Positions 37,017-48,198 of a stretch of DNA of 64,000 bases are shown piece by piece. The translations under genes were made by a program, and so were the position numbers. A model generated the notes under the pieces. It worked only from the letters and a program-made list of their open reading frames with translations, was not told the origin of the DNA and did not search any database. Source of the DNA: Hyaloscypha bicolor E (Eukaryota; Ascomycota; Leotiomycetes; Helotiales; Hyaloscyphaceae); NCBI RefSeq assembly GCF_002865645.1, contig NW_020194560.1, positions 1-64,000 on the forward strand, in the 5' to 3' direction. How positions within the stretch are numbered: position 1 is the stretch's first letter; each line of letters opens with the position of its first letter.

Positions 37017-38138
37017 TTACCTTCCATAACTTGCCCTCAGAGCCATAATCTGTGCCCTATCTCCGGGAGGCAACTGATCAATAACTTCTTGTGGCATGGC
37101 CATTACCTGCTGCATCAACGCATCCGCATCCGGCAAAGCCTGTTGTTGCTGCTGCTGTTGCTGTGGGGGAGGAGCTCTCTGTTGCGGTGGAGGTGGAGGA
37201 TATAAGCCTTGACTCTGCGGCGGGGTTCCCATCGGCATACCCAACTGACCACTCATATGCTGAGGTGGAGGCGGGAATCCAGGCGGGTAGCTACCAGGTA
37301 CTGGAGCTTGGTATTGCTGCTGCTGCTGCTGCTGTGGGGTCTGAATTGGTGGAGGTTGGGAGGCTGCTTCGACGACAGAACCAAGGGCTTCGGTTGAGAC
37401 GAGACCCATGAGGAGGAGAGCTTGGAAGATTGCATAGGAGAGCTGGGGAGCTTGGTGTAGGAGTTCGGTGGCTTTGGCAGCGTCGGTTGTGGCGAGGGTT
37501 TTCATTTGGGAGAGGACGTCGAGGAGTTGTGCGGGTGGGAGAGTGTTGAGGGTTCGGGAGATTGCATCGGGGCAGGTCAAACCGGGTGGTAGGTCGACAC
37601 CGAGGGGAAGAGGAGGGATCGAAGAGTTGGAGTTCATAGGAGGTGGGACGGGGACGCCGTTGGAAGGTATTGGAGGCGGTTGATATCCTGTTGAAGCGAC
37701 CTGGCAGAGTGTTAGCCGGGAAAGCTATGAGCGATGGGTGCTGCTCACGGTATCATCCTCGCCTCCATCATTCGAGAAGTCAACGCGTAGCTTGCGGTTC
37801 ATGATTTCATAGTCGTTGAGATTCCGTACTGCAGAGGAAGCAGAATCTATTGACGTGTGGAGAGGTTAGCTCTTGTAAATTTGCGCACGCGACAGCGAAA
37901 GGGAAGGCTGCGAACCTGAATCTGGAAATTCCACGAATCCGAAGCCCTTTGGCCGACCTGTCTCTCGATCATATACCAGTCGGAAGTTCAAGACCTTTCC
38001 TGCACTGCTGAATATCCGTATGATCTGCTCTTCTGTGAGGCCTAGATCCTGTAAGCTTCGGCGCAATCAGGATTCACCTTCGCACTTACCATAAGGAATA
38101 TTTCCAACGAACACGGACTTGGAAGGCGGCTTCGACAT
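37017..38138 (-). CDS. RNA15: Cleavage stimulation factor CstF64 / Rna15
   Basis: Four exons on the minus strand: 38138-38090, 38041-37916, 37846-37749, 37700-37017; phases agree, 318 residues. It binds the G/U-rich element of pre-mRNA in the nucleus during 3'-end cleavage and polyadenylation. An N-terminal RRM starts with RNP2 VFVGNIPYG (residues 9-17) and has RNP1 KGFGFVEF near residue 50, then KLRVDFS. A hinge domain near residues 140-190 ([23 protein letters not shown]) is where partner CstF77 binds. A Gln/Pro-rich linker follows. The C-terminal helix bundle, [27 protein letters not shown] to the end, binds Pcf11. The first intron was placed at ...GATCTAG because this gives the conserved NIPYGLTEEQ. 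Divergent from prohibitin-2. Confidence 0.93.
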
Positions 38139-38574
38139 CTTGGCGATGTCTTCTGAATTTTGGAGTGAGAGAAAGAAATGAAAGTTCACTGGGCACCTGC
38201 GACAGCAGGATCTTCGGGAATGTGAAGGTCGACGGATTCACTTGAGCACCGTTCAGCATGAGAAGAAATGGCACAGAAGTCTTAGGAAAAGTGTTTCTGG
38301 CTATTCTAGTCCTGTTTGCCTCTTTCTTAAAAGCCCAGCACAGCTCCACATGCGAATTTCTTCTTCTCGATGGGGGTGTTGTCGATGGTGTTGTCGTGGG
38401 AGGAAATGGTCAAGCAAGGCACGAGAGGTTTCAATTTGATATTGCGCCAAGAGAGAAAGCTGGAGAAGTTAGCGCGGCACTAGTCAACATTCGGCAATGA
38501 CTTTTGTCGAGCCTGCAACAACATCAACAACTTCAACCGCGCATCAAAGGGACTCTCGATTGGCCTCTGACAAG
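38139..38574. promoter_or_regulatory. Shared divergent promoter of CstF64 and prohibitin-2
   Basis: 436 bp between two divergent housekeeping start codons. An in-frame ATG at 38497 lies upstream of the chosen prohibitin start. No clear TATA box. CAACAACATCAACAACTTCAA just before the start at 38575 is a typical pyrimidine/adenine-rich fungal leader. Confidence 0.6.
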
Positions 38575-39599
38575 ATGTCAAACCCACAGGAAGCATGGCA
38601 GAAGCTGCAGAGGATGGCAATGCAGGGCGGGAGGGGCGGAGGACCATCTCCCAGAGGACTCGGCGGAGCTGTTGGAGGTCTTTTCGTTCTGGGAGGACTC
38701 GCTGTCGTGGCCAATAATTCGCTTTTCAATGTCGATGGTGGCCACAGAGCTATCAAGTATACGAGAATAGGTGGTGTGAGCAAGGAGATCTACTCGGAAG
38801 GTATGGAAGCTATTCCCGGCCGCCGCACAGCTTTCGATGGCGACTAACTCATTCTTCACAGGCACACATCTCAAGATTCCATGGTTCGAGACGCCAATAG
38901 ACTATGATGTTCGAGCAAAGCCACGCAACGTTGCTTCCCTTACCGGTACAAAAGATTTGCAAATGGTCAACATCACCTGTCGTGTTCTCTCCAGACCCCG
39001 AATCGATGCCCTTCCACAAATATATCGAACGTTGGGAACGGATTACGATGAGAGAGTTCTGCCGTCGATTGTCAATGAGGTCTTGAAGAGTGTGGTTGCT
39101 CAGTTCAACGCTAGCCAGTTGATAACACAACGAGAGAATGTGGCAAGATTAGTCCGAGAGAATTTGTCGAAGCGTGCGGCGAGATTCAACATCATGCTTG
39201 ATGATGTTTCTCTGACGGTATGTGAAGACCACTCTTCAGAAATCATCATGTACTAACCATACATTTTAGCACCTTGCATTCTCCCCCGAGTTCACGGCCG
39301 CTGTCGAAGCTAAGCAAGTCGCACAACAAGAAGCCCAAAGAGCCGCATTCGTTGTTGACAAAGCCCGTCAAGAGAAGCAAGCCATGGTCGTCCGAGCCCA
39401 GGGTGAAGCTAGATCTGCCGAGTTGATTGGAGACGCCATCAAGAAGAGTCGATCCTATGTTGATTTGAAGAGAATCGAGAATGCGAGAGCCATTGCCCAG
39501 ATCTTGCAGGAGGCTGGCGGAAGGAACAAGCTGTATTTGGACTCGGAAGGTCTGGGACTGAATGTCACCGAGGGTTATGAGGACAAGACGAAAAAGTAA
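38575..39599 (+). CDS. PHB2: Prohibitin-2
   Basis: Three exons: 38575-38800, 38862-39217, 39270-39599; 303 residues, the usual size. Both introns have clear branch sites (GACTAAC, TACTAAC). Prohibitin-2 forms a ring with prohibitin-1 in the inner mitochondrial membrane and acts as a chaperone and scaffold. A membrane anchor covers about residues 30-48 ([20 protein letters not shown]). The SPFH domain follows ([56 protein letters not shown]). A long heptad region at the C-terminus ([20 protein letters not shown], then KARQEKQAM) is the coiled coil. The start [14 protein letters not shown] matches family N-termini; the upstream ATG at 38497 would add 26 residues that do not look conserved. Confidence 0.95.
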
Positions 39600-40450
39600 T
39601 GGCATGGAATTGTAAAAGGAACTCTCCACTGTACGACAGATAACATTGTATTCTATCCCAAAAGAGGCTTCCATTGCCTTTGCTCCATAACATTCTCTCA
39701 TGATATTTCACGTGGCTTCGTTCCTCGAGCAGACTTCTGTTCACCCATGCACTTGCCCCCATGCCAACGGCAAAAACAAAAAGGGGGGGAGGGGGATTTG
39801 ATTTGATGATAAATATCGAGCAAAAGTGCTTGATTGAAAAGTGTCTACATGAGACAAGTGTCTGGGTTGGTCTGTGAAATCCCCGCGAAGGCTGCCTCGG
39901 CAAGGTCAATCAGCTTTCTTCAACCTCGTTTCGTCACCCAACTTCACGACACACATCAACATTCAGTACTTTAAAGCGTGACCTCTCTTACTTGTGTATT
40001 CGCCTCTTCTGTTGGAAGGCTAAATAGCAGGCCAAGAAATAGCCTCACCGAGATCCCGAAGCTAGGAGTTCCAGAGCCGGCCAAGAGCCAAGATTTCCAT
40101 CGCCTACCAGGTAAAGCATCACGTCCCCGCCTCTCCAGAGTATCATTATGAACTGCTTCCTCTCAAATACGAGGCTTCAATAAGTTTATTGGGTCCCAAG
40201 AACTGGATACGAGGCGCCGAATAGTCTGATGGAAGCACAACATCAGTCTTTCCCGGCTGAAACCACACAACGCGTGCGTCCATCTTAGCCACTGAAGTCG
40301 GCGAAGAGAATCCTGATTCGCGGGGTCCCTGCTGGATATTTTACTTCCGTAGTTCACCTTAGTAATTAGTAATACGTACAGAGAGATTGTTTGCGCGACT
40401 GGATTCATGTTGATGCTCCTTGTCCCGAACCATAAGTCAGCAAAAATTCC
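39600..40450. other. Intergenic region
   Basis: About 850 bp downstream of prohibitin-2. It contains a GGGGGGAGGGGG run near 39782-39793 and short minus frames of 112-151 codons that partly mirror prohibitin exons. No gene recognised. Confidence 0.45.
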
Positions 40451-40469
40451 GGGATCATTACTGGCATGG

Positions 40470-40640
40470 CTTCCTAGCGCGGAGGGGCTGAGTGCTTTCA
40501 ATATCCTGCAGGGGAAGGATGCTCCGAGTAAGTTGTTAAGCTATCCGGATGAGAACTATTTGGTTTCAAAGCCGGAGAATTCGTTGGTGGAATAGACGGT
40601 CCTGGATTGGTTGAATGGGTATGTCGGGTTGCCGAGGTAT
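40470..40640 (+). pseudogene. Dipeptidyl-peptidase 5-like (S9) C-terminal fragment
   Basis: The plus frame reads LSAFNILQGKDAPSKLLSYP, then DENYLVSKPENSLVE, a stop, and TVLDWLNGYVGL. This corresponds to the last 50 or so residues of S9-family peptidases such as secreted dipeptidyl-peptidase V (xxFNxLQxxGxxSKxLxFPDENHWVLKPENSxxWHxxVLxF). The catalytic histidine of DENH is tyrosine here and the frame is broken. The rest of the enzyme is absent, so this is a gene relic, not a functional peptidase. Confidence 0.6.
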
Positions 40641-40649
40641 TCACAACCT

Positions 40650-41619
40650 GAGGATGAGACTTTCAGAGAGATTTTGATGAATGGGCCATGGACTTACTGA
40701 GTAAGATGGATGTCTTTTCGGTACGCGGAAGAACACAGTATTCCTGCTGGCTTGTGGAAAAAGCCCCAATGGAAGAAACTCGGCGGGCCAGACCCCAGGT
40801 CTGTGGCTGCGCCATATAGACCGTAGCAAGGATGGCGACAGCGTTGATGAGATTTTGAAAGTGCCTTTGGAAAATGTGGATTAGGATGCCAGTCTCTCTT
40901 GGTTGTGGTTCATGAGCCTAGCTGATTATTTGTTTGTGTTGGTTTAATAGGAGTTGGTTTTAAGAAAGTTGTGAGAGCAGCGGTGGACATGGCCGGTTTC
41001 AATACTTAACTACTATAAGAACTGGCAGTTAAGTCCTATTTCATTATCGAAAACTCAGTATAGTACATTCGGAATAGATCATGTGATTTTGTCTCAAAAT
41101 AGGACTACATAGTAGTGTCGGAAGGGACTTCCTTTCCAGGATTAATAACTGGCTCTAAAAGGACACTCAAGTTTAGCAACAGACCTAGAAGTCGAGCTTG
41201 GATGTTCCAGGAGATGAGGATAGCGCTGTATGGACGACTGCCTAGCTCTCGTCTGTGAACCGTTCGCTTCTAAGTGTAGCAAACGAACAATTAGCTCCCG
41301 GCATGGAAAGAAGTGCCGAATAATGCAGGTGATGAATCATGTTTTTGAAATGCCACTGCTCACCAAATCCGTTCCTGAGACCGGTATTGTACACGGCCAA
41401 CTCTCGATACATATTTTCTACCCTGTCACGTGGTCTAAAATTGCGCACCGGGGCTGTGCATTGCTGCCTAGTCCCACGACAACAGCCTCGGAAAGAAACA
41501 ACTAATCTTCTTAAATCTAAACGTCCTAGCTTTTACATCTCCACTTTGACCGCTAATGATATTAGCTAGGGGGCCCGAATGGAGGAGAGTACGACCCAAG
41601 ATGCCCTCGGTCCACATTT
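40650..41619. other. Intergenic region
   Basis: About 970 bp. A 91-codon plus frame at 41230-41505 starts with ATG but shows no domain or conserved pattern. The right part should contain the promoter of the DUF7708 gene. Confidence 0.4.
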
Positions 41620-43440
41620 ATGTCCCCCGGACGCATTATATGGTTCGCTTCTAGTGTCGAACGATTTGAACAAAAGCTTGTCGGGATGGTTTGTCGGCGA
41701 TTTGTTGACAGAGTAAGATTTTGCAAAGCCACAGAGAAAAGGAGGTTCCAAGCACTAATCCATATTATCAGTGGGCTTGGACAAGCTCGCCAAGCATTTA
41801 AAGACGCTGTGAATGAATTTAGAGTACACGTATCAGAAAGGGAGTGCGCGACATGGTTAGACAACTCAACCACAATCTATGATGTAGAAGAAGCTGTCAA
41901 TCTCGCAAAGCAAAAATACGAAGGAAAATCGCCAAAGTCGCGAGCGAAGCGATGGCTTACCAGTTGTTCTTCTAGACTGATGTATTACTCGGTCATCATG
42001 GATACTCTGTCACAACACCACCCAGAATATGTCTCTTTGGCTTGGGGAGCAATGAAGTTCTTGTTCATCGTGTGTCAACCTACCTATCCACTGGTACCTA
42101 ACTGTTAACATGTCGGCTAGGCCGTGATTAACCACGAAGAATTAATCACGGAGATATCAAAGACCGTTGCCAACATTGCAGATGTCCTACCTCGAGCCGA
42201 CCTTTCCGCAAACTTATACCCAACACAGCGGATGAAAGTTGCAGTTGCCCGACTTTACGCTAAGATCCTCCAATTTGTGAGAGAGGCTATAAAGTGGTAT
42301 AAGAAGGGAAAGCTTGCCCACTCTGTGTCGGCAATTTTGAAGCCATATGACCTCAGTTTCAAAACTGTTGTCGAAGATATCTCCAAGGCATCCAGACAGG
42401 TGGATGCAGAGGCTGCAGCAGCCTGTAGGGTCGAGATTCGAACACTTCATCTCAAAATCCAACATCTTACTCAGTTATCGACGGGTTAGTAAATGTTGAT
42501 GGGCTCGTATTGGCTCAGAATATTGACAGAACAAATAGCGTATTTTACTAGTCAAGGTTTGGCATCCTCAAGTATGGCTGAAGAACTCGCCCAACAAGCT
42601 GGAATTTTCCGACAACGACAAATAATGCAGATCGCGGCCATACCAGTACTACGCCACATTCCAAACCCCGACGAATCTTTGGATTACTGTCGCTCAATCA
42701 AGCGCCGACGTAGGTCACATATTTTGCTTGACACAGCACAAATCACTAAGCTGCAGCACTGGCATCAAACCGCGGATGCTTTCCCCCTCCTCATCGCCCG
42801 CTGCATTGGACTTCGGACAGTAACCCGAGATTTCTCAGTGGAGTTACTCGACACCATCCGGGGGAGTAATGTGCCTGCAATCTGGGCATTATCACAACCC
42901 AATTGGGACGAGGAAGAACTACTGTCACTGGGGGGCCTTTTGCTCTCTTTATCGATGCAAGCTTTGGTTTTGAATCCCCAGGTTCTTTCCGCAAGCATCA
43001 ATCCAATATCGAGCTACCATTTCGAAAATATATCCAATGAAGACCAGGGCTTTAAGCTGCTCCGCCGCTGCTTGAGTGGCGTGAAAAGAATGTACATTGT
43101 TCTTGACTTGACCTTAGTTCATGCAGCAGTTGAATATAACTGCGGCCGAACAAGCACCTTTGTTCAGAACTTCATTAATCTATTATTGGGTAGGCTGGAA
43201 AAAGGCATCAAGCTGGTTATTGTTGCTGAGAAATCGGAGGGATTTCCTGCTGTCATCGAACGCGATCTATTGGAAGACTCCCAGATTTTTGTTTCTGGGC
43301 AGAAACCAGGTCCTAGAATTCGAGAAGGATTTCGCAGAGGAATGACTAGGTATTCCAGCCACGTTTTACCCGTGAGGTCAGACTCAAGAGGTGTTGAAAA
43401 TTGGCTGTCTGCTGTGGATGGCTCGGTGGGAATTGTATAG
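41620..43440 (+). CDS. DUF7708-domain protein (NLR-like N-terminal module, no NACHT)
   Basis: Three exons: 41620-42069, 42121-42484, 42530-43440, in phase, 574 residues. The region RLMYYSVIMDTLSQHHPEYV then LAWGAMKFLFIAVINHEELI, followed by SKTVANIADVLPRADL and LYPTQRMKVAVARLYAKILQ, is the DUF7708 module. Fungal NLR-like proteins carry it ahead of NACHT domains. A coiled segment follows, then RRRRSHILLDTAQITKLQHW and a Rossmann-like domain with strands at VPAIWALSQ and RMYIVLDLT. No Walker A loop is visible, so it probably lacks the NTPase and repeat domains. The first ATG was used; an ATG at 41579 is in another frame. It converges on the AAA ATPase gene with only 181 bp between stops. A role in non-self recognition or as an adaptor is inference. 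Confidence 0.75.
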
Positions 43441-43621
43441 GATAGTATTTGTATCATATGCAACCAACAAAGAAGAGATATCATGTTTGTGTTATAGGCC
43501 AGTGTTCACAAGTGTGTATAACAAATCCAAGGGGAATATATACAACACCACAGAAGCATCACCTCTTATCGCTAACGATAAAACCCCACCAATACACAGG
43601 AAAATAGAATCCAAGTACTCC

Positions 43622-46600
43622 CTACCTAAGTCTCTGCTCCCTAGCCCATTGCTTATCTGTATGACCCTGAACAGTCTTCAGATAGCGATTGAAATCCCTT
43701 GCTGTCTTCAATACTTGATCAAGATGTTCCCAATCGAGTCTCTCCTTTCTATATACGGCCAACTGGCGTGCAGTTGTCATCGCATTTCTGATCTGCCTCC
43801 CATTCAGTTCCTCCGAAGCTAGATCATCTAGATGCGATTCGAGCTCGCTGACATTGACGTCCGCTCCAGCTTCCTCAAGCATAACTATAAAGTTATTCCA
43901 AATCGTGCGTCTGGAACTTTTGCTGAGATCTTCGTAATGTAGGGAAACCTGGATCCGCGATTTGAATGCTTCGTCGAATATACCGACTCGATTGCTCGTC
44001 ATAATGAGGATCCCGTCATAGTACTCGAGGATTCGAAGAAATACTGATTACAACGTTAAAAGTGTATATGATTGAGGGGTGAATGAGTTACCGGAGACCA
44101 AGCTGTTACGTTCGAGGTCGGCAATGCCGCGTTCCTCGAGAAAGACGTCTGCTTCATCCAAAAGCAAGACTTCCGGTGTTAGATCCAACATTTTTTCAAC
44201 TACGGCATTTAAGTCCTGACTTACCACAGTTCCAAGTTTTCCCGAGATATAGCACCGTTTGAAGATAGCGTTCCACGTCAGCCACTTTTGTACCCACGTC
44301 GCCACATGTTACCCGATATAATGGTTTCTCAGCGATTTCAGCAACGCTTTCTAGGGAAAAAGTTAGCATTTGCGGGTTCTGGTCTGCTTACAACGTACCA
44401 GCTGTCAGCGTCTTTCCCGTTCCCGGACCTCCATGTAGCAAAATCATAAGTCCATTACCCTTTCCTTCGATTATATCTTCTACTCTCCCAGTGGCAATGC
44501 GTACTTGGACCAGTGCGGTAATAAGTTCTTTGGTTTTCGAATCCAGAACTAGTCTATCAAAGGCACGTTTATTCCACTCAATCGGATGGATCCCGCCGAC
44601 ATCTAGTTGTACTGCATCTGAATCAGCGTTCTTGTCCCATATTGAAAGTGACCAATTTCACGCACACCACCTCTTCTCTTGCAGCCAAAATCCATATACT
44701 ACTGTCGGAAGCAATATGACTGTTAAGTCGTCAAGGTCGTCTTCCCAAGGAATACTAACAGGCCATTGACCGATACGAGAGGCATCTCCCCTCCTGGGAG
44801 AGGTGTCCCTTGCATGTTCTCTAGGATGCATCCTGGAATAGGTTTGGATATCAATGACAACCCTTGTATGTTGCTGAATAGGGGCATTAGCCTCGGATAT
44901 CGGAGCATACTTTCCTTATAAAACTTGGACCTACATGGTTTTTGGTCTTCTCTATATCGAAGCCGGAATAACAGCCAAAATACCGCTCTTTCATAGCCCA
45001 AAACATCTTGCCTCGCATTCTCAGTTCTTCTATAATGGTATTATCAGTCTTAGAAATCGGACGGATTGGCATGTCGGCTATGGTGGAACTATCTGGTAGT
45101 GGCAAGGGTAGTTGTAACACGGTGTGATCCCGTTGAAGATTGATACCATTATATATCCAAGACCAACAAGGTATCCACAAGAACGTCTCGCGGGGGCGGT
45201 GGGGCCAGGTCGCTATCACATATGCCCTAACTGTTTCTTTGCTCTTCTCAATCACGATATTGTTTGGACAAAAGAGCTTGTCGATGTGCTTGTTCGTTAC
45301 TATTCCGGAGTCGAACTGATTATCAGCTTCGCGATACTCGGCTCCCCAGTCCGAATCTATGAACTCAAGCAATCCCAAGACATGCTCCGTCATTGGGTCG
45401 GATCTTTCTTCTGAAAGCTTTCTTAAAGCAGCTCGATGGTGGTAGAGAAACAAATAAGGGGCATCCATGTCAATCATTTTCTCATCCACACCGGTAATGT
45501 GATTCTGGTAGCCCGGCCGGGGTGGGTCATATAAGGCTACTTTTACGACTGCCTTCTGTAGCACGCCGGGGGGAATAACCATTCTCTCGGCTCTAGGGGA
45601 TATTTGTGTATCGGCGATTGGGAACCTCCTATATTCCGACTCGAGTTGGCGTTTTGACGGCCTCTCTCCTTGCACGCATTGATGCTGCTTGAAAATGATA
45701 AAGGAGATATCCGGGTTTTGAACGCAGTACCTTCCAAGGTGCAGGACAACCATCTCCCCTTCTAATTCCTGATCTCCACTTTTTTCAGAGAATTTTTTGA
45801 CTGGTTTGTCTTCATAAATGATTTCTTTGGCATGGCTATGGTATTGAGCAACACAAAGGACTTGATGCAGAACCTGTCGACGGGGTACGCTTTTCACGGG
45901 GCGGTCTGGGGCCTCTGACCCTGGCACGGACGGTGGGGGCGGCGGTGTCGGTCGAACGATTGGTTGTGTCAAGAGACTTTCCATAAAGTTTCTCTCATCG
46001 AATGAACTCAATTGTGTCCAGCAGATAGCTGATGAATAGTGATTGTGGGTTATCATCGTATAAATCGAGTGCAAAAGATCTCTCCGCTGCACGACCTAAT
46101 TCAGCTGTCAAGTCTGGAAAGAATTGATTTGGGATATGTTCGTGAGCAGGAATTGGTCCCTTCGTCAGGTCTACGCCAGGAACTCTGCTTTTCCAACCAG
46201 CTAAGGTTTTTCGCTTAGACATGTCTGGTGGAAGATTACGATATACCGAGGGAGAATTGCCCTGTCCCTGCCGATGATTCTCTAGACTGGACTCGGATTT
46301 TCTTCTGCCGGTAACACGCAGCCTGTCTCGCCAAATATAAGGTTCAGAAACGCGTGGATTGCTCCAATTTTGCATGAGCAAACTTTGAAGGGTGCTGTTA
46401 GGCAGCATCTGCCCCATAAGAGAATCCTGAGGATGTATTGATTCAGTGGGGGGATGAGGAATATCAGGAGGCGGAGGCAGATGAAGACTATCAAAAGGTG
46501 GATGAGGAATACCAGGAGGTGGAGGTGGAGGGTTATTTGTAATAGCAATAGGAATAGGGTCGGGACTACTATATCGCCGGATTCCCAGACGACGTTTGGG

Positions 46601-47028
46601 AGAGCGACGGCCGTGTTCCCGTTCGTTGTCTTGTCCAGCTAGGGCCAATTCATTTGGTTTCTCCGCCAGAATTTGCAAGTCGATGGAATCAGCAGCTGAA
46701 GTGTCCTTCCGAGAGATAGTTGAAGGGACTGGTAGTCCCTCCGATGGACCCTGTTGACGATTTTGACGTGTTGCACGAAGGTCGACTTCAGTCAGGTTGA
46801 CAACCATTCCCTTCGCGCCAGCCTCGGAGCCGCGCACAGAATTATCCGCATCGGAATCGCTATAAGTCGAAAGAACTTCGTTTTCGTAAATTGAATCGCT
46901 ATCTGAATTGTTTGTTAGCCAGATCTCCTTTCCCCACAGGGTAGAAGACTCTCACCATTCCTAAAACCGGCTTCGCCGTCTCCAAACTCGTTCTCGATGG
47001 ACATGGCTCGATGTTTTGGTGGTGGCAT
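43622..47028 (-). CDS. Large AAA ATPase with N-terminal DUF7025-type region
   Basis: Eight exons on the minus strand: 47028-46956, 46902-46096, 46028-44911, 44873-44666, 44617-44399, 44350-44225, 44169-44092, 44043-43622; all phases agree, 1016 residues. The N-terminal ~290 residues are low-complexity, with proline tracts. The middle part (VVLHLGRYCVQNPDISFI..., TWPHRPRETFLWIPCWSWIY) resembles the DUF7025 region of fungal AAA proteins. The C-terminal AAA module has Walker A HGGPGTGKTLTA near residue 800, TCGDVGTKVADVERYL, Walker B VLLLDEADVFLEER near 850, sensor ILIMTSNRVGIFDEAFKSRI and an arginine-finger region. The 67-bp intron at 46029-46095 has a weak donor (GTCGTG) but restores frame; the 37-bp intron at 44874-44910 is very short. 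Such proteins are numerous in filamentous fungi; their substrates are unknown. Confidence 0.8.
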
Positions 47029-47189
47029 ACCTGCAGACGTAGGTCAAATCGCTGTGAGATCAACGGACGATCTTTTCAGAGAGTCGACTTGAGAAGGGGA
47101 AACTCCTTCACAACAGAAGCAAGGCCGCGAGCCTAACCTTACTGTGCCCAAGGCTGCCTGGGAACTGCCATCCCGCTTTCAGCCCCATA
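47029..47189. promoter_or_regulatory. Upstream region of the AAA ATPase gene
   Basis: 161 bp between the AAA start codon and the 227-bp MITE. The core promoter must lie here or within the MITE. No TATA box seen. Confidence 0.45.
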
Positions 47190-47416
47190 GAAGGCATCAC
47201 CCACCAACCGCCCACGCCCCCTTCCCGCTCAACTTGGATTTTGGAGACCTTAACGCCACAAATTCGAAAATTAATACGATATTCGCAATATTTCGAGTAT
47301 TCACTATGACCTGGAAATTTTTTAGAATTTTCCAAAGACTTTGAAAAATCTAGAAAATTTTGGTGGGGTAGGCGTGGGCGGGAAGGAGGTTTGGGCGGTT
47401 GGCGGGTTATCCCTTC
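47190..47416. mobile_element. 227-bp pogo/Fot1-related MITE
   Basis: Inverted ends of about 40 bp: GAAGGCATCACCCACCAACC on the left against GAAGGGATAACCCGCCAACC on the right, both continuing CGCCCA and then CTTCCCGC. TA lies on both sides (47188-47189 and 47417-47418), the target duplication of Tc1/mariner-pogo elements. The A/T-rich centre has no frame. The termini share GAAGG, CAACCGCCC and the AAAC that follows with the 987-bp element at 54649-55635, so both belong to one family. It sits in the 1.2-kb space between the divergent AAA and HET genes. Confidence 0.82.
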
Positions 47417-47418
47417 TA

Positions 47419-48198
47419 ACGAGTAAGTGTCGATGTGGCTGTGCTAAACAGGGGGCTGACAGCCCGCAGCACGGTAACAATGACACCTCCTAATATATAA
47501 TAAGAAGATATAGTATTATGGAATTCTCTTGTAGGTACATCCTATTCCTACATCTTTATCATGTGTTTGTATCTCTTCAAGGTACAATCTTCGAGCTTTT
47601 TCTTGACTTCCTTTCCAGTACCGATCGATGTGTTTGTTGTTCACGGAGCCTGTCTACGAGAAAGTCTTGTGGCAATGTGGTCTTTGGCCTCGCGAAGAGT
47701 CTAGCAATAGTAATAGCAAAGTGAAATTTATGACAAATCTCAAGAATAAGAAGACGTGTGCGGTGTCTGAAAGGTAGATTGCAGATAACTTGGTAGTTGT
47801 GTTCGAGAGGAATAATTGTCAAAACTTGACAAAAACGAGATGATGCGCCCCAAGCCAACACCTAGCCTCATTAGTTAAGTGTGTACTGCTCTGGTTGCTC
47901 TGACGGCTCAGGTGAGCTGGCGCAGCTGAGGGAGCAGAAGGTGATTAGCGACTGAGTACGAAGATCACGGCATAAAGTGACGGGATAGGGGCATTTGTGC
48001 TTGCAACATCACTTCAGTGTCTGTTTCGAGCGCACTCGGCTACTAAATTGCCCTATGCTGGGAGGGATTCTACCGGGAAACCGGAGTATTACATAAGCCA
48101 ATTTCCAACACCCACCATACTTGTATATCTAGAACCACCGCAGACTTTCCCCCCGCACCTTAGCATCTCTATGCCTGGATATTTATCCTTACATAGAA
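47419..48198. promoter_or_regulatory. Upstream region of the HET gene
   Basis: 780 bp between the MITE and the HET start codon. Short frames only. The last 120 bp before the ATG are rich in C and T (CCGCACCTTAGCATCTCTAT), as fungal core promoters often are. No RNA gene seen. Confidence 0.45.

Noticed and set aside
37091..37411. Plus frames with Leu or Ala runs over the CstF64 gene
   Set aside because: Antisense of the CAG/CTG-rich glutamine tract.
41230..41505. 91-codon ATG frame as a gene
   Set aside because: No domain, no signal peptide, and an equally open frame on the other strand.
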